Assembly: GCF_010645075.1 (NCBI RefSeq)
Contig: NZ_JAADZV010000001.1
Location: 124,001 to 188,000 of the forward strand
Direction of reading: 5' to 3'
Length of the DNA stretch: 64,000 nucleotides
DNA from: Flavobacterium limi
GTDB taxonomy: Bacteria > Bacteroidota > Bacteroidia > Flavobacteriales > Flavobacteriaceae
The notes below the pieces were generated by a model. It was not told where the DNA came from and searched no databases. It saw only the letters and a program-made list of their open reading frames with translations. Every line of letters begins with the position of its first letter. Position 1 is the stretch's first letter. A program made the translations under genes and the position numbers. This document shows positions 27,236 to 36,865 of this stretch, piece after piece.

Positions 27236-27300
27236 CCTGCTATCCGCTATATCTTTTATGGTGAACCCCACCATAAAAGGATGCCGCTGCTATCAGGGCT
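27236..27300. repeat. dispersed structured hairpin element, copy B
   Basis: Outer arms CCTG (27236-27239) and CAGG (27294-27297). The inner hairpin is ATCTTTTATGGTG (27251-27263), loop AACCC, and CACCATAAAAGGAT (27269-27282). The loop is identical to copy A at 17217-17221, while two inner pairs and one outer pair have changed on both sides. It lies in the nuoI-nuoH gap, inside an operon. Confidence 0.75.
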
Positions 27301-27317
27301 AGGACGTTTACGGTTCT

Positions 27318-28373
27318 TTAGAACCCTAAGAAAGCAGCCAGATCGTGTCTTAAAATTACAATTCCGGTCACAATAATGTTTGCTATAGAAAGCGGGATCA
27401 AAATTCGCCATCCCAAATTCATTAACTGGTCATATCTAAATCTCGGAATCGTCCAGCGAACCCACATATAGAAAAAGATCCAGAAACATATTTTAGCAAA
27501 TAAAACGGCTATTCCTAAAATGTTAGCTGCGTTAACACCAACATTTTCTACCATCCACTGCATTCCCGGATAGTTGTACCCTCCAAAGAACAATACTGAA
27601 ATAATAGTAGCAGAGATAAACATATTCGCATATTCAGCAAACAAATAGAATCCCATTTTCATGGATGAATATTCTGTATGGTAACCACCAATCAACTCAG
27701 ATTCACATTCTGCCAAATCAAAAGGTGTTCTGTTCGTTTCTGCAAAGGCACAAATAAGAAAAATTAGGAAAGATAATGGTTGATAAAAAACATTCCAGTT
27801 CATTCCGGTCTGTTGTAATGAGATTTCTTTCAAACTCAAAGTTCCGGTCATCATCAACAAAGCAATCATGGATAATCCCATGGCAACTTCATAAGAAACC
27901 ATTTGCGAAGCAGCACGAACCGCTCCCATCAAAGAGAACTTATTATTCGAAGCCCATCCACCAATCATAATTCCGTAAACTCCAACAGAAACAACGCCAA
28001 AGAAGTATAACAAAGCAATGTTAATATCGGTAGCCTGTAATAAAATATCTCTTCCAAACAAATGCAATCTGTCTCCCCAAGGAATAACAGCGCTGGTCAT
28101 CAAAGCTGTACTCATGGCAATTGCCGGTCCTACAACGAATAAAAATCGGTTTGGTGTATTCGGGAAAAATTCTTCTTTCGAAAATAATTTCAAACCATCA
28201 GCAAGAGGCTGTAATAATCCTCCCCATCCGGCGCGGTTTGGTCCTACACGATCCTGAAGAAAAGCAGCTACTTTACGCTCTGCCCATGTAGAATACATCG
28301 CCATAATCATCGTTATAGCAAAAACCACTACAATAACAACACTTTTCTCTATAATAAATGCACTATCTACCAT
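27318..28373 (-). CDS. nuoH: NADH-quinone oxidoreductase subunit H
   Basis: Membrane subunit that forms the quinone-binding chamber with NuoB and NuoD; 351 residues, about eight or nine helices. Typical segments are ERKVAAFLQDRVGPNRAGWG, the charged FAETNRTPFDLAECESELIGG loop region and YMWVRWTIPRFRYDQLM. It follows nuoG by two bases. Confidence 0.96.
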   Translation of the reverse strand: MVDSAFIIEKSVVIVVVFAITMIMAMYSTWAERKVAAFLQDRVGPNRAGWGGLLQPLADGLKLFSKEEFFPNTPNRFLFVVGPAIAMSTALMTSAVIPWGDRLHLFGRDILLQATDINIALLYFFGVVSVGVYGIMIGGWASNNKFSLMGAVRAASQMVSYEVAMGLSMIALLMMTGTLSLKEISLQQTGMNWNVFYQPLSFLIFLICAFAETNRTPFDLAECESELIGGYHTEYSSMKMGFYLFAEYANMFISATIISVLFFGGYNYPGMQWMVENVGVNAANILGIAVLFAKICFWIFFYMWVRWTIPRFRYDQLMNLGWRILIPLSIANIIVTGIVILRHDLAAFLGF

Positions 28374-28375
28374 GT

Positions 28376-29407
28376 CTAAGAATTTTTGTCGTTAGTGTTT
28401 AACGGAATTTCAGCCATACTGATTTTTTTACGGTCAACATCTCTTCCTAAAAGAATATTCTTTTCGGTATCGATTTGTACTTTCTCTAATTTCTGAGTGT
28501 AGTTGTTTTGATTGATAACAGAATCTTTTTCAAATTCTCTTGGTCCTTCAATCACCCAGTCATTTACATTTTTATGATCAAAACGGCAGCTGTTGCAAAT
28601 AAATTCCTCAACTTCATGGTACTCATCTTTACGACCTGTTACACGCTGAATTTCTCCACCAAACATCCAGACGGTAGTTTTGCCGCAGCATCCAGGAGTC
28701 GTACATTCTCTGTGCGCATTGTAAGGTTTGTTGAACCAGACTCTTGATTTAAAACGGAAAGTTTTGTCAGTCAAAGCTCCAACCGGACAAACATCAATCA
28801 TGTTTCCTGAGAATTCATTGTCGATAGCTTTTGAGATTCCGGTAGAAATATTAGCGTGGTCACCACGGTCTAATACACCGTGAACTCTGTTGTCTGTCAA
28901 TTGATCTGCCACTTGTACACATCTTTGACATAAGATACAACGGTTCATATGCAGTTGAATATTCGGACCAATATCTTCTGGCTCAAATGTTCTTTTTTCT
29001 TCGATAAAACGTGATTTTGGATTTCCGTGCTCGAAACTTAAATTTTGCAAATCACATTCACCTGCCTGATCACAAACAGGGCAATCCAATGGGTGATTGA
29101 TCAATAAAAATTCCGTTACAGATTTACGGGCTTCTGTTACTCTGTCAGAAGATTTGCTGTTTACTTCCATTCCGTCCATGCAGCCGGTTACACAAGATGC
29201 CATTAATTTTGGCATTGGCCTTGGATCCGCTTCGCTTCCTTTTGAAACTTCAACTAAGCAACAACGGCATTTTCCGCCGCTTCCTTTTAATTTGGAGTAA
29301 TAACACATGGCTGGCGGAACTAAATCTCCTCCAATCATACGCGCCGCCTGCAGGATGGTAGTTCCTGGTTCTACGTCAATACTTTGACCGTCTATGGTTA
29401 CTTTCAT
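28376..29407 (-). CDS. nuoG: NADH-quinone oxidoreductase subunit G, short form
   Basis: Peripheral-arm Fe-S subunit, only 343 residues against about 900 in E. coli. It keeps the [2Fe-2S] domain (cysteines in MCYYSK and KCRCCLVEV), the HPLDCPVCDQAGECDLQN motif and the CILCQRCVQV cluster. It ends soon after a further Cys-rich segment (CTTPGCCG and ICNSCRFD), so nearly all of the inactive molybdopterin-oxidoreductase domain is missing. This short form is usual in Flavobacteriia, so it is not a broken gene. The 161-nt gap to nuoF holds an inverted repeat. Confidence 0.93.
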   Translation of the reverse strand: MKVTIDGQSIDVEPGTTILQAARMIGGDLVPPAMCYYSKLKGSGGKCRCCLVEVSKGSEADPRPMPKLMASCVTGCMDGMEVNSKSSDRVTEARKSVTEFLLINHPLDCPVCDQAGECDLQNLSFEHGNPKSRFIEEKRTFEPEDIGPNIQLHMNRCILCQRCVQVADQLTDNRVHGVLDRGDHANISTGISKAIDNEFSGNMIDVCPVGALTDKTFRFKSRVWFNKPYNAHRECTTPGCCGKTTVWMFGGEIQRVTGRKDEYHEVEEFICNSCRFDHKNVNDWVIEGPREFEKDSVINQNNYTQKLEKVQIDTEKNILLGRDVDRKKISMAEIPLNTNDKNS

Positions 29408-29441
29408 CTCTTTATTTTGTTTTTTTAGTTTCAGGTTTAAT

Positions 29442-29481
29442 GTTTCAGGTTATTGAACTTGAAACTAAAATAACTTGAAAC
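29442..29481. repeat. inverted repeat in the nuoF-nuoG gap
   Basis: 13-nt arms, GTTTCAGGTTATT (29442-29454) and AATAACTTGAAAC (29469-29481), with one wobble position. Built from the same TTTCAGGTT / AACTTGAAAC words seen at 1303-1330 and 57010-57030. Confidence 0.65.
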
Positions 29482-29568
29482 TTGAAACGATCTTAAATTT
29501 TTTGTTGAAAGTCGGAATATTTAAAAGAGTTTGCTGTCCTTTTAATACTATTAACTTTATAACTTATT

Positions 29569-30939
29569 TTATACGATTATTTTACCGCCTACTAAATGTT
29601 TTACTTGAGAAAACGGTTCAGCAACAAAATGATCTCTGTGTTTAATTTTTTCAGGGAAACGAACATGGTATTCAAATTCATCTTTGAAATGACGGATAGC
29701 TGCTGCTACTGGCCAAGATGCCGCATCGCCAAGCGGACAAATCGTGTTTCCTTCGATTTTACTCTGAATACTCCATAATAATTCGATATCCTCTTCACGG
29801 CCATGACCGTTTTCAATACGATGTAATATTTTTTCCAGCCAGCCTGTTCCTTCACGGCATGGTGTACATTGTCCACAAGATTCATGATGGTAAAAACGGG
29901 CAAAATTCCATGTGTTTCTTACAATGCAAGATGTATCGTTGTAAACGATAAATCCTCCTGAACCTAACATTGATCCGGTAGCAAAACCGCCGTCACTTAA
30001 AGATTCGTAAGACATTAAACGGTCTTCACCATTTGCTGTTTTGAATATCAATTCAGCTGGCAGAATTGGCACAGAAGAACCTCCGGGTACCAAAGCCTTT
30101 AAAGGTCTGCTTGATGACATTCCGCCTAAATATTCATCAGAATTCATGAATTCGTCAACACTTAAGCCTAATTCAATTTCATAAACCCCAGGATTTTTAA
30201 TATGTCCTGAAGCCGAAATTAACTTAGTACCTGTAGAACGTCCAATACCGATTTTAGCATATTCATCACCCGAATTATTGATAATCCATGGCACTGCAGC
30301 AATCGTTTCAACATTGTTTACTACTGTTGGATTTGCCCAAAGTCCTGAAACTGCCGGGAATGGTGGTTTAATACGAGGATTTCCTCTTTTACCTTCCAAT
30401 GACTCAATAAGTGCAGTCTCTTCCCCGCAAATATAAGCACCGGCTCCACAGTGAACATACAAGTCTAAATCGTAACCTGTACCTAATATATTTTTTCCTA
30501 ACCAACCTGCAGCTCTTGCTTCGTTGATTGCTTTTTCTAAAATTTTGAAAACCCACATGTATTCTCCACGAATGTAGATATACGAAAGGTTTGCGCCTAA
30601 AGCAAAACTGGAAGTAATCATTCCTTCGATCAATAAGTGAGGAATAAATTCCATCAGATATCTGTCTTTGAAAGTTCCCGGTTCAGATTCGTCAGCGTTG
30701 CAGACTAAATGTCTTGGTTTTCCTGATTTTTTATCAATAAAACTCCATTTCATTCCGGCAGGGAAACCAGCTCCACCACGACCACGAATTCCTGATTTTT
30801 TTACTTCTTCAACAACTTCGTCTGGAGTAAGGGTTTTCAAAGCTTTTTCTACAGAAGCATAACCACCGTTTTGGCGATATACTTCATAGGTTTTGATACC
30901 CGGAATATTGATTTTGTCTAATAATATTTTTTTGGACAT
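29569..30939 (-). CDS. nuoF: NADH-quinone oxidoreductase subunit F
   Basis: NADH- and FMN-binding subunit with cluster N3, 456 residues. The nucleotide-binding motif is GIRGRGGAGFPAGMKW. The FMN region includes CGAGAYICGEETALIESLEG. The [4Fe-4S] ligands are in ESCGQCTPCREG plus the distant Cys in NTICPLGD. It takes hydride from NADH and starts the electron chain of complex I. One base separates its start from the nuoE stop. Confidence 0.97.
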   Translation of the reverse strand: MSKKILLDKINIPGIKTYEVYRQNGGYASVEKALKTLTPDEVVEEVKKSGIRGRGGAGFPAGMKWSFIDKKSGKPRHLVCNADESEPGTFKDRYLMEFIPHLLIEGMITSSFALGANLSYIYIRGEYMWVFKILEKAINEARAAGWLGKNILGTGYDLDLYVHCGAGAYICGEETALIESLEGKRGNPRIKPPFPAVSGLWANPTVVNNVETIAAVPWIINNSGDEYAKIGIGRSTGTKLISASGHIKNPGVYEIELGLSVDEFMNSDEYLGGMSSSRPLKALVPGGSSVPILPAELIFKTANGEDRLMSYESLSDGGFATGSMLGSGGFIVYNDTSCIVRNTWNFARFYHHESCGQCTPCREGTGWLEKILHRIENGHGREEDIELLWSIQSKIEGNTICPLGDAASWPVAAAIRHFKDEFEYHVRFPEKIKHRDHFVAEPFSQVKHLVGGKIIV

Positions 30940-30940
30940 C

Positions 30941-31438
30941 TTATTTATCGTGTAATATTATTTTATCATCTTTGCAATCAGCAATTAACTGATCGATTTT
31001 TTCTTCTGTTAGTTTTTCTTTGTAGAAATCACCCAGCTGCAACATCGGAGCATATCCGCAGGCACCTAAACATTCTACACCGGCAATGGTAAACATTCCG
31101 TCCGCAGTTGTTTCGCCCATTTTAATGCCTAGTTTTTCAGAAGTATAATCCATTAAATTTTCGGCACCGCTTAAACAACAACAAGAAGTCTGACAAAACT
31201 CAAACATGTATTTCCCAATTGGTTTTTGGTTGAACATGGTATAAAAAGTAACCACTTCATAAACCTCGATTGGTTTTATCTGAAGAATCTCAGCCACTTT
31301 ATCCTGTAGTTCAATACTCAACCAGTTGTGATGTGCATCCTGAACTTCGTGTAAAACAGGCAATAAAGCCGATTTTTGTTTTCCTTCAGGATAATGACTA
31401 ATCAGTTCATTGATGCGGTTCATCAATGACTCGGTCAT
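30941..31438 (-). CDS. nuoE: NADH-quinone oxidoreductase subunit E
   Basis: [2Fe-2S] subunit (cluster N1a), thioredoxin-like fold, about 165 residues. Ligand cysteines are in CQTSCCCLSG and CLGACGYAPM. Works with NuoF in the NADH dehydrogenase module. The start at 31438 (MTESLMNRINELI) is chosen since the helical family N-terminus begins there; the ATG at 31471 would add 11 residues (MERKHYKQEIN) and cannot be excluded. Confidence 0.94.
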   Translation of the reverse strand: MTESLMNRINELISHYPEGKQKSALLPVLHEVQDAHHNWLSIELQDKVAEILQIKPIEVYEVVTFYTMFNQKPIGKYMFEFCQTSCCCLSGAENLMDYTSEKLGIKMGETTADGMFTIAGVECLGACGYAPMLQLGDFYKEKLTEEKIDQLIADCKDDKIILHDK

Positions 31439-31499
31439 GTTTATTTCTTGTTTGTAATGTTTACGTTCCATTTTTTATTATTTTGAATCTTAAATTTTA

Positions 31500-31530
31500 A
31501 ATTTTAAATGTTTGTAGCATTTATAATTTA
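31500..31530. repeat. inverted repeat in the nuoD-nuoE gap
   Basis: 12-nt arms, AAATTTTAAATG (31500-31511) and CATTTATAATTT (31519-31530), one mismatch, 7-nt loop. Confidence 0.55.
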
Positions 31531-31553
31531 CAATTCAAAATTTATAATTCATT

Positions 31554-32792
31554 TTATGCGTCTAATTCTCCTGCAATTACATTTAAACTTGATAAAATAA
31601 CAATTGCATCAGATAGTAAAGCGCCTTTAATCATTTCCGGATAAGCCTGGTAATAAATAAAACAAGGTCTTCTGAAATGTAATCTGTACGGGGTTCTGCT
31701 TCCGTCTGTAACTAAATAAAATCCGATTTCTCCATTTCCTCCTTCAACCGGGTGGTAAATTTCTGCAACAGGTACAGGAACTTCTCCCATAACAATCTTA
31801 AAGTGATAAATTAGAGATTCCATTGAAGTGTACACATCTTCTTTTGGAGGCAAATAATAATCAGGTACTTCTGCATGGTATTCGTTTCCTGGAGGCATTT
31901 TATCCAAAGCCTGGCGAATAATGCTTAAACTTTCCCAAACCTCTGCATTACGAACACAAAAACGATCATATGTGTCACCTGATTTTCCAACAGGTACAAT
32001 AAAGTCAAAATCTTCGTAAGACGAATAAGGCTGGGCAACACGAACGTCGTAATCAACTCCCGCAGCACGCAAGTTTGGTCCTGTAAATCCGTAAGCCATT
32101 GCTTTCTCTGCCGAGATTGCACCTACGTTTACAGTCCTGTCAATAAAAATTCTGTTTCTTTCGAATAAGTTTTCGAATTCTTTCCATGCTACAGGAAATT
32201 CTTCAAGGAAAGTATCCAGTTTTTTGAAAGCTTCCGGAGACCAGTCTCTTTCAAATCCACCGATTCTTCCCATATTGGTTGTCAAACGGGCGCCACAAAT
32301 TTCTTCGTAGATTTCGTAAATCTTTTCTCTAAACTGAAAAACATATAGGAAGCCGGTATAAGCACCAGTATCAACTCCCAAAATCGAGTTACAGATTAAG
32401 TGGTCTGTAATTCGTGCCAGCTCCATTACGATAACTCTTAAATATTGTGCTCTTTTTGGAACTTCAATACCTAATAATTTTTCTAATGTCATCCACCATC
32501 CCATATTATTAATAGGAGAGGAGCAATAGTTCATACGGTCTGTAAGAGGGGTAATTTGATAAAAAGGACGGTTTTCAGCAATTTTTTCGAATGCTCTGTG
32601 GATGTAACCAATAGTTGGTTCAGCTTCCAGAATTCTTTCACCATCCATCAACAGGATATTTTGAAAAATACCGTGAGTAGCCGGGTGAGTAGGACCTAAA
32701 TTCAATACAGAAAGTTCGCTTCCGTCTTCGTTTAGTTTCTCCTTTATTATTTTAGCATATCGATGCTCTGGTGATAATAATAGTTCTGACAT
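31554..32792 (-). CDS. nuoD: NADH-quinone oxidoreductase subunit D
   Basis: 49-kDa subunit, 412 residues, lining the quinone site together with NuoB. Family segments: GPTHPATHGIFQNILLMDGE, GYIHRAFEKIAENRPFYQ, NNMGWWMTLEKLLGIEVP, LLSDAIVILSSLNVIAGELD at the end. It is a separate gene from nuoC here, unlike the fused NuoCD of E. coli. The His of HPATHG is the residue known to interact with quinone. Confidence 0.97.
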   Translation of the reverse strand: MSELLLSPEHRYAKIIKEKLNEDGSELSVLNLGPTHPATHGIFQNILLMDGERILEAEPTIGYIHRAFEKIAENRPFYQITPLTDRMNYCSSPINNMGWWMTLEKLLGIEVPKRAQYLRVIVMELARITDHLICNSILGVDTGAYTGFLYVFQFREKIYEIYEEICGARLTTNMGRIGGFERDWSPEAFKKLDTFLEEFPVAWKEFENLFERNRIFIDRTVNVGAISAEKAMAYGFTGPNLRAAGVDYDVRVAQPYSSYEDFDFIVPVGKSGDTYDRFCVRNAEVWESLSIIRQALDKMPPGNEYHAEVPDYYLPPKEDVYTSMESLIYHFKIVMGEVPVPVAEIYHPVEGGNGEIGFYLVTDGSRTPYRLHFRRPCFIYYQAYPEMIKGALLSDAIVILSSLNVIAGELDA

Positions 32793-32817
32793 TTTATAAT
32801 GTTGAATTATTTATTTT

Positions 32818-33339
32818 TTAGCAATTTGTTGTTGTTCTTCCAAAGAATCTGTCATCCTTATCTGTTCTTCCGCTGTCTTCCATTGGAAATTCCTTTCTCA
32901 TAGGAAAAGAGACCATTTCGTCCATATTCAAAATACGTTTCAATTGCGGATGACCAATAAAGTTTATCCCAAAGAAATCGTATGTTTCTCTTTCCATCCA
33001 GTTTGAACTTAAGAAAATATTTGTAATGGTTTTGATTTCCGGTTTTTCACCATTAAGATATACTTTAATTCTGATACGTTTGTTGTCGTACCAGTTATGC
33101 AGATGATATACAATGGCAAACTGACGTTCTGATTCGTTATCCGGGTAGTGAATACCGCATAAATCAGTTAAAAAGTGAAAACGCAAATCAGCGTCATTTT
33201 TCAGGAAAAGAATCAGGGCTGTAATTTTATCAGCTGAAGCTTCTAAAGTAAAAATATCTCTTTCTTCGTGAAAGTTGAAAACATCATTACTGAATGTTTG
33301 TACAAGTTTTTCCTGGATCAGTGTATTTTCTAAAGCCAT
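32818..33339 (-). CDS. nuoC: NADH-quinone oxidoreductase subunit C
   Basis: 30-kDa peripheral-arm subunit, 173 residues. Matches the family in FLTDLCGIHYPDNES, the WMERETYDFFGINFIGHPQL motif and PMRKEFPMEDSG. It helps hold NuoD, NuoB and NuoI together and carries no cofactor. Lies between nuoB (2-nt gap) and nuoD (25-nt gap). Confidence 0.95.
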   Translation of the reverse strand: MALENTLIQEKLVQTFSNDVFNFHEERDIFTLEASADKITALILFLKNDADLRFHFLTDLCGIHYPDNESERQFAIVYHLHNWYDNKRIRIKVYLNGEKPEIKTITNIFLSSNWMERETYDFFGINFIGHPQLKRILNMDEMVSFPMRKEFPMEDSGRTDKDDRFFGRTTTNC

Positions 33340-33341
33340 TT

Positions 33342-33890
33342 TTATGAGATATTATAGGAAGCTAATAATTCCTGGTATTCCGGAGAGCTTCTTCGTCTCA
33401 CAGATTCGTTTTTTACCAATTCCTGAAGTTTCATTACACCGTCAACAATTTGTTCCGGTCTTGGAGGACATCCCGGCACGTAAACATCAACCGGAATAAC
33501 TTTGTCAATTCCTTGCAAAACTGAGTAAGTATCAAAAATTCCGCCTGATGAAGCACAAGCCCCAACAGCAATTACCCAGCGTGGCTCAGACATTTGTTCG
33601 TAAACCTGTCTTAAAATTGGTGCCATTTTTTTAGAGATGGTTCCCATTACCATTAACATATCTGCCTGACGGGGAGAAAAACTTACACGTTCAGAACCAA
33701 ATCGTGCCAAATCATAATGTGAAGCCATAGTTGCCATAAATTCGATTCCGCAGCATGAAGTTGCGAAAGGCAATGGCCAAAGAGAATTCGCGCGTGCCAA
33801 ACCTACAACGTCATTTAGTTTTGTGGCGAAAAAACCTTCACCAACAACACCTTCCGGAGGGGCAACCATATTTACATTTGAATCGCTCAT
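33342..33890 (-). CDS. nuoB: NADH-quinone oxidoreductase subunit B
   Basis: PSST subunit carrying cluster N2, the last Fe-S cluster before quinone; 182 residues. The ligand cysteines are in ATSCCGIEFMAT, GACASSGG and VPGCPPRPEQ. The adjacent-Cys pair is characteristic of N2. The gap to nuoA is 82 nt and contains a perfect 12-bp inverted repeat. Confidence 0.96.
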   Translation of the reverse strand: MSDSNVNMVAPPEGVVGEGFFATKLNDVVGLARANSLWPLPFATSCCGIEFMATMASHYDLARFGSERVSFSPRQADMLMVMGTISKKMAPILRQVYEQMSEPRWVIAVGACASSGGIFDTYSVLQGIDKVIPVDVYVPGCPPRPEQIVDGVMKLQELVKNESVRRRSSPEYQELLASYNIS

Positions 33891-33908
33891 TTTGTTATTT
33901 TGAATTTT

Positions 33909-33946
33909 GAATTATAAATTTTGAATGTTCAAATAATTTATAATTC
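33909..33946. repeat. inverted repeat in the nuoA-nuoB gap
   Basis: Perfect 12-nt arms GAATTATAAATT (33909-33920) and AATTTATAATTC (33935-33946), 14-nt loop, all A/T-rich. Confidence 0.6.
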
Positions 33947-33972
33947 AGCATTTATAATTTAAAACAATATTT

Positions 33973-34338
33973 TTATTCCCAGTCTAAAGCTCTCTTTTTG
34001 ATGATATAGAAAAAACCAACTAAAAGCAAAGCCATAAAAACAATCATTTTCAGCATTCCTTCAATTCCCAGCTCTTTAAAGTTTACAGCCCATGGGTAAA
34101 GGAAAATTACCTCTACATCAAACAATACAAACAAAATAGCTACAAGGAAATATTTTACAGAAAACGGAATGCGGGCATTTCCAACAGATTCGATACCGCA
34201 TTCGAAGTTTTTATCTTTTGTTTCAGAAGTTCTTTTTGGACCTAATTTTCCGGAAATAATGATAGTTCCCACTACAAAACCAACAGCCAGAATAAGCTGC
34301 ATTAAGATAGGAAGATAGCTGTATTGATCAGATTGCAT
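33973..34338 (-). CDS. nuoA: NADH-quinone oxidoreductase subunit A
   Basis: Small membrane subunit, 121 residues, three helices, first gene of the nuoA-N operon. The family motif is visible in KNFECGIESVGNARIPFSVKY and FDVEVIFLYPWAV; the Cys-containing loop is near the quinone site. Transcription probably begins from the promoter at 34372-34402. Confidence 0.95.
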   Translation of the reverse strand: MQSDQYSYLPILMQLILAVGFVVGTIIISGKLGPKRTSETKDKNFECGIESVGNARIPFSVKYFLVAILFVLFDVEVIFLYPWAVNFKELGIEGMLKMIVFMALLLVGFFYIIKKRALDWE

Positions 34339-34371
34339 AAACTTAGGGTTTTTTACTTAAAAAAATAGCCA

Positions 34372-34402
34372 CAAAGATAGCTTTCAACTCTGTAAATCAC
34401 AA
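34372..34402 (-). promoter_or_regulatory. promoter of the nuo operon
   Basis: On the minus strand, -7 TATCTTTG (34379-34372) and -33 TTG (34402-34400) are separated by 20 nt, a good Bacteroidota housekeeping promoter. It gives a leader of about 28 nt before nuoA. Confidence 0.7.
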
Positions 34403-34503
34403 GCTAAAAAATGATTTAAGAGAGTGCACAATATAGTTTAAGTCTAATTTTTATTGATTATAAATAAAAGGTCAGACTTTTGCATTTTTTTAACAAGAAT
34501 GCA

Positions 34504-34537
34504 AAAAAAAACGTTTCGAAATAAATCGAAACGTTTT
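34504..34537 (-). terminator. terminator of the cold-shock gene
   Basis: Perfect 11-bp stem AAAACGTTTCG (34508-34518) with CGAAACGTTTT (34527-34537), followed on the minus strand by a T-run. Confidence 0.87.
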
Positions 34538-34577
34538 AACCATTCAGAGGCAAAAAAAATAAATTGCTATATTTTTC

Positions 34578-34772
34578 TTAGATTACTGCTACTTTAGCAG
34601 CAACTTTCCCTTTTCTTCCTTCTTCTTCTTCGTAGCTTACACGGTCACCTTCGCGTAATTCTTCCGCGTTAATTCCTGAAGCGTGAACGAAGATGTCTTT
34701 TCCTGTTTCTTCGTCTGTAATGAATCCATAACCTTTAGACTCATTGAAAAATTTTACTGTACCTGTACGCAT
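34578..34772 (-). CDS. cold-shock domain protein (CspA family)
   Basis: A 64-residue single cold-shock domain, a nucleic-acid chaperone that binds single-stranded RNA. RNP1 is KGYGFI (residues 13-18) and RNP2 is DIFVH (26-30). It is monocistronic, with its own promoter (-7 TACATTTG on the minus strand at 34802-34809) and terminator. The leader of about 25 nt is too short for the long thermosensing leader of E. coli cspA. Confidence 0.95.
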   Translation of the reverse strand: MRTGTVKFFNESKGYGFITDEETGKDIFVHASGINAEELREGDRVSYEEEEGRKGKVAAKVAVI

Positions 34773-34801
34773 TGTAATTGTAATAATAATTTATAATAAA
34801 G

Positions 34802-34809
34802 CAAATGTA
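34802..34809 (-). promoter_or_regulatory. -7 element of the cold-shock gene
   Basis: Minus strand TACATTTG (TAnnTTTG). A TTTG (34828-34825) lies 15 nt upstream, shorter than ideal. The rest of the 322-nt gap to aspS holds only the aspS terminator and A/T-rich sequence. Confidence 0.55.
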
Positions 34810-35038
34810 ACATATAAATTCATACAAAAGACACTCAGGTGTTAATTTTTTGTAAAAATTATTGATTTACAGTGATTTCTGTGTTTAAATTATATTAAAA
34901 TTCATATGAATATCTTTAAATTTAGATTCATTTATTAAAAATAAAGCATTTCTACAGTCTTTTTATTGTAATAAACGGACTACTTATTAAAAATTGAATT
35001 ATTTGAAATTCTTACAATAAATTTGGAAAAAGTCCAAA

Positions 35039-35070
35039 AAAAGAGTGGCAAATTTAATTGCCACTCTTTT
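35039..35070 (-). terminator. terminator of aspS
   Basis: 13-bp perfect stem, AAAAGAGTGGCAA (35039-35051) with TTGCCACTCTTTT (35058-35070), 6-nt loop, T-run on the minus strand. Confidence 0.87.
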
Positions 35071-35094
35071 TAATCTATCGAAATTAGTATGGAA

Positions 35095-36846
35095 CTATTT
35101 TAAATCCAGTTTAATTGATAATTCCTGCAGTTGCGTATTGTCAATAGCAGCTGGAGCATCAATCATTACATCACGCCCGGAATTGTTTTTAGGGAATGCA
35201 ATGAAGTCCCGAATGGTTTCTTGTCCTCCTAAAATAGCTACCAATCTGTCCAGACCAAAAGCCAGACCTCCGTGTGGTGGAGCCCCAAACTGGAAAGCGT
35301 CCATTAAGAAACCAAATTGTGCTTTCGCTTCTTCTTCAGTAAATCCTAAATATTTAAACATTAACTGCTGGGTTGCTTTATCATGAATACGAATTGATCC
35401 TCCGCCAATTTCGTTTCCGTTCAAAACCATATCGTAAGCATTTGCACGAACTTTTCCAGGTTCTGTTTCCAGTAAAGCCATATCTTCCGGTTTTGGCGAA
35501 GTAAACGGGTGATGCATCGCATGATAACGGCCGCTTTCTTCGTCTAATTCCAGTAATGGGAAATCTACAACCCATAAAGGAGCAAATTCTTCTGGTTTAC
35601 GCAGTCCTAAACGAGCCGCTAATTCCATACGAAGCGCTGAAAGCTGAGCACGAGTTTTATTTGCAGGCCCAGAAAGTACGAAAATCATATCCCCGGCGTT
35701 TGCTTCTGTAGCTTTTGCCCAGTTGGCCAAATCTTCCTGATCGTAGAATTTGTCTACTGATGATTTGAATGTGCCATCTTCGTTACATTTTACATAAACC
35801 ATTCCGGATGCACCAACCTGAGGGCGTTTAACCCAGTCAATTAACCCGTCGATTTCTTTACGGGTGTAATTTCCGGCTTCGGGAACCGCGATTCCGACAA
35901 CTAATTCTGCTGTATTGAATACAGGGAATTCTTTCTGCTGTGCAAATTCATTCAATTCGCCAAACTTCATTCCGAAACGAATGTCCGGTTTGTCGTTTCC
36001 GTATGTTTTCATGGCATAGTCATAGGTAATTCTTGGGAATTTATCTACTTCAATACCTTTAATTTCTTTTAATAAATGTCTTGTCAGTCCTTCAAAAATA
36101 TTTAAGATATCTTCCTGCTCCACAAATGCCATTTCGCAATCGATTTGCGTAAACTCTGGCTGACGGTCTGCACGTAAATCTTCGTCACGGAAACATTTCA
36201 CGATCTGGAAATATTTATCCATTCCGCCTACCATCAAAAGCTGTTTGAAAGTTTGGGGAGATTGTGGCAAAGCATAAAACTGACCTTGGTTCATACGGCT
36301 TGGTACGACAAAATCCCTTGCTCCTTCCGGAGTGGATTTGATTAAATAAGGAGTTTCAACTTCGCAGAAATCCAAATCAAATAAATATTTACGAACTTCC
36401 ATTGCCACTTTGTGTCGGAAAAGCAAACTGTTTTTTACCGGATTTCTACGGATATCCAAATAACGATATTTCATTCTGATGTCTTCTCCGCCGTCTGTTT
36501 CATCTTCAATAGTAAATGGAGGAGTTAATGCCGAATTCAAAACAGTTAACTCAGAAACTAAAATTTCGATTTCACCGGTAGGAATATTTTTGTTTTTGGC
36601 TTCACGCTCAATAACAGTTCCTTTTACCTGAATTACAAATTCACGTCCAAGTGTTTTGGCTAATTCAAAAACGGCATTATCAGTGCGGCTTTCGTCGAAA
36701 ATAAGCTGTGTAATTCCATAACGGTCACGTAAATCAACCCAGTTCATAAATCCTTTATCACGAGATTTCTGAACCCAGCCGGCAAGTGTAACTTCGGTAT
36801 TAATATTTGAGGCATTTAACTCGCCACAATTATGACTTCTATACAT
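35095..36846 (-). CDS. aspS: aspartyl-tRNA synthetase
   Basis: Class II synthetase charging tRNA-Asp, 583 residues, bacterial type. The N-terminal OB-fold anticodon-binding domain ([20 protein letters not shown]) is followed by the catalytic domain with the aspartate-specific [14 protein letters not shown] loop, the motif 2 region [18 protein letters not shown], the bacterial GAD insertion domain, and motif 3 [11 protein letters not shown] -7 element (TACTTTTG, minus, 36866-36873) lies 20 nt upstream of the ATG. Confidence 0.97.
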   Translation of the reverse strand: MYRSHNCGELNASNINTEVTLAGWVQKSRDKGFMNWVDLRDRYGITQLIFDESRTDNAVFELAKTLGREFVIQVKGTVIEREAKNKNIPTGEIEILVSELTVLNSALTPPFTIEDETDGGEDIRMKYRYLDIRRNPVKNSLLFRHKVAMEVRKYLFDLDFCEVETPYLIKSTPEGARDFVVPSRMNQGQFYALPQSPQTFKQLLMVGGMDKYFQIVKCFRDEDLRADRQPEFTQIDCEMAFVEQEDILNIFEGLTRHLLKEIKGIEVDKFPRITYDYAMKTYGNDKPDIRFGMKFGELNEFAQQKEFPVFNTAELVVGIAVPEAGNYTRKEIDGLIDWVKRPQVGASGMVYVKCNEDGTFKSSVDKFYDQEDLANWAKATEANAGDMIFVLSGPANKTRAQLSALRMELAARLGLRKPEEFAPLWVVDFPLLELDEESGRYHAMHHPFTSPKPEDMALLETEPGKVRANAYDMVLNGNEIGGGSIRIHDKATQQLMFKYLGFTEEEAKAQFGFLMDAFQFGAPPHGGLAFGLDRLVAILGGQETIRDFIAFPKNNSGRDVMIDAPAAIDNTQLQELSIKLDLK

Positions 36847-36865
36847 TGATGAAAATTTTAGACTG

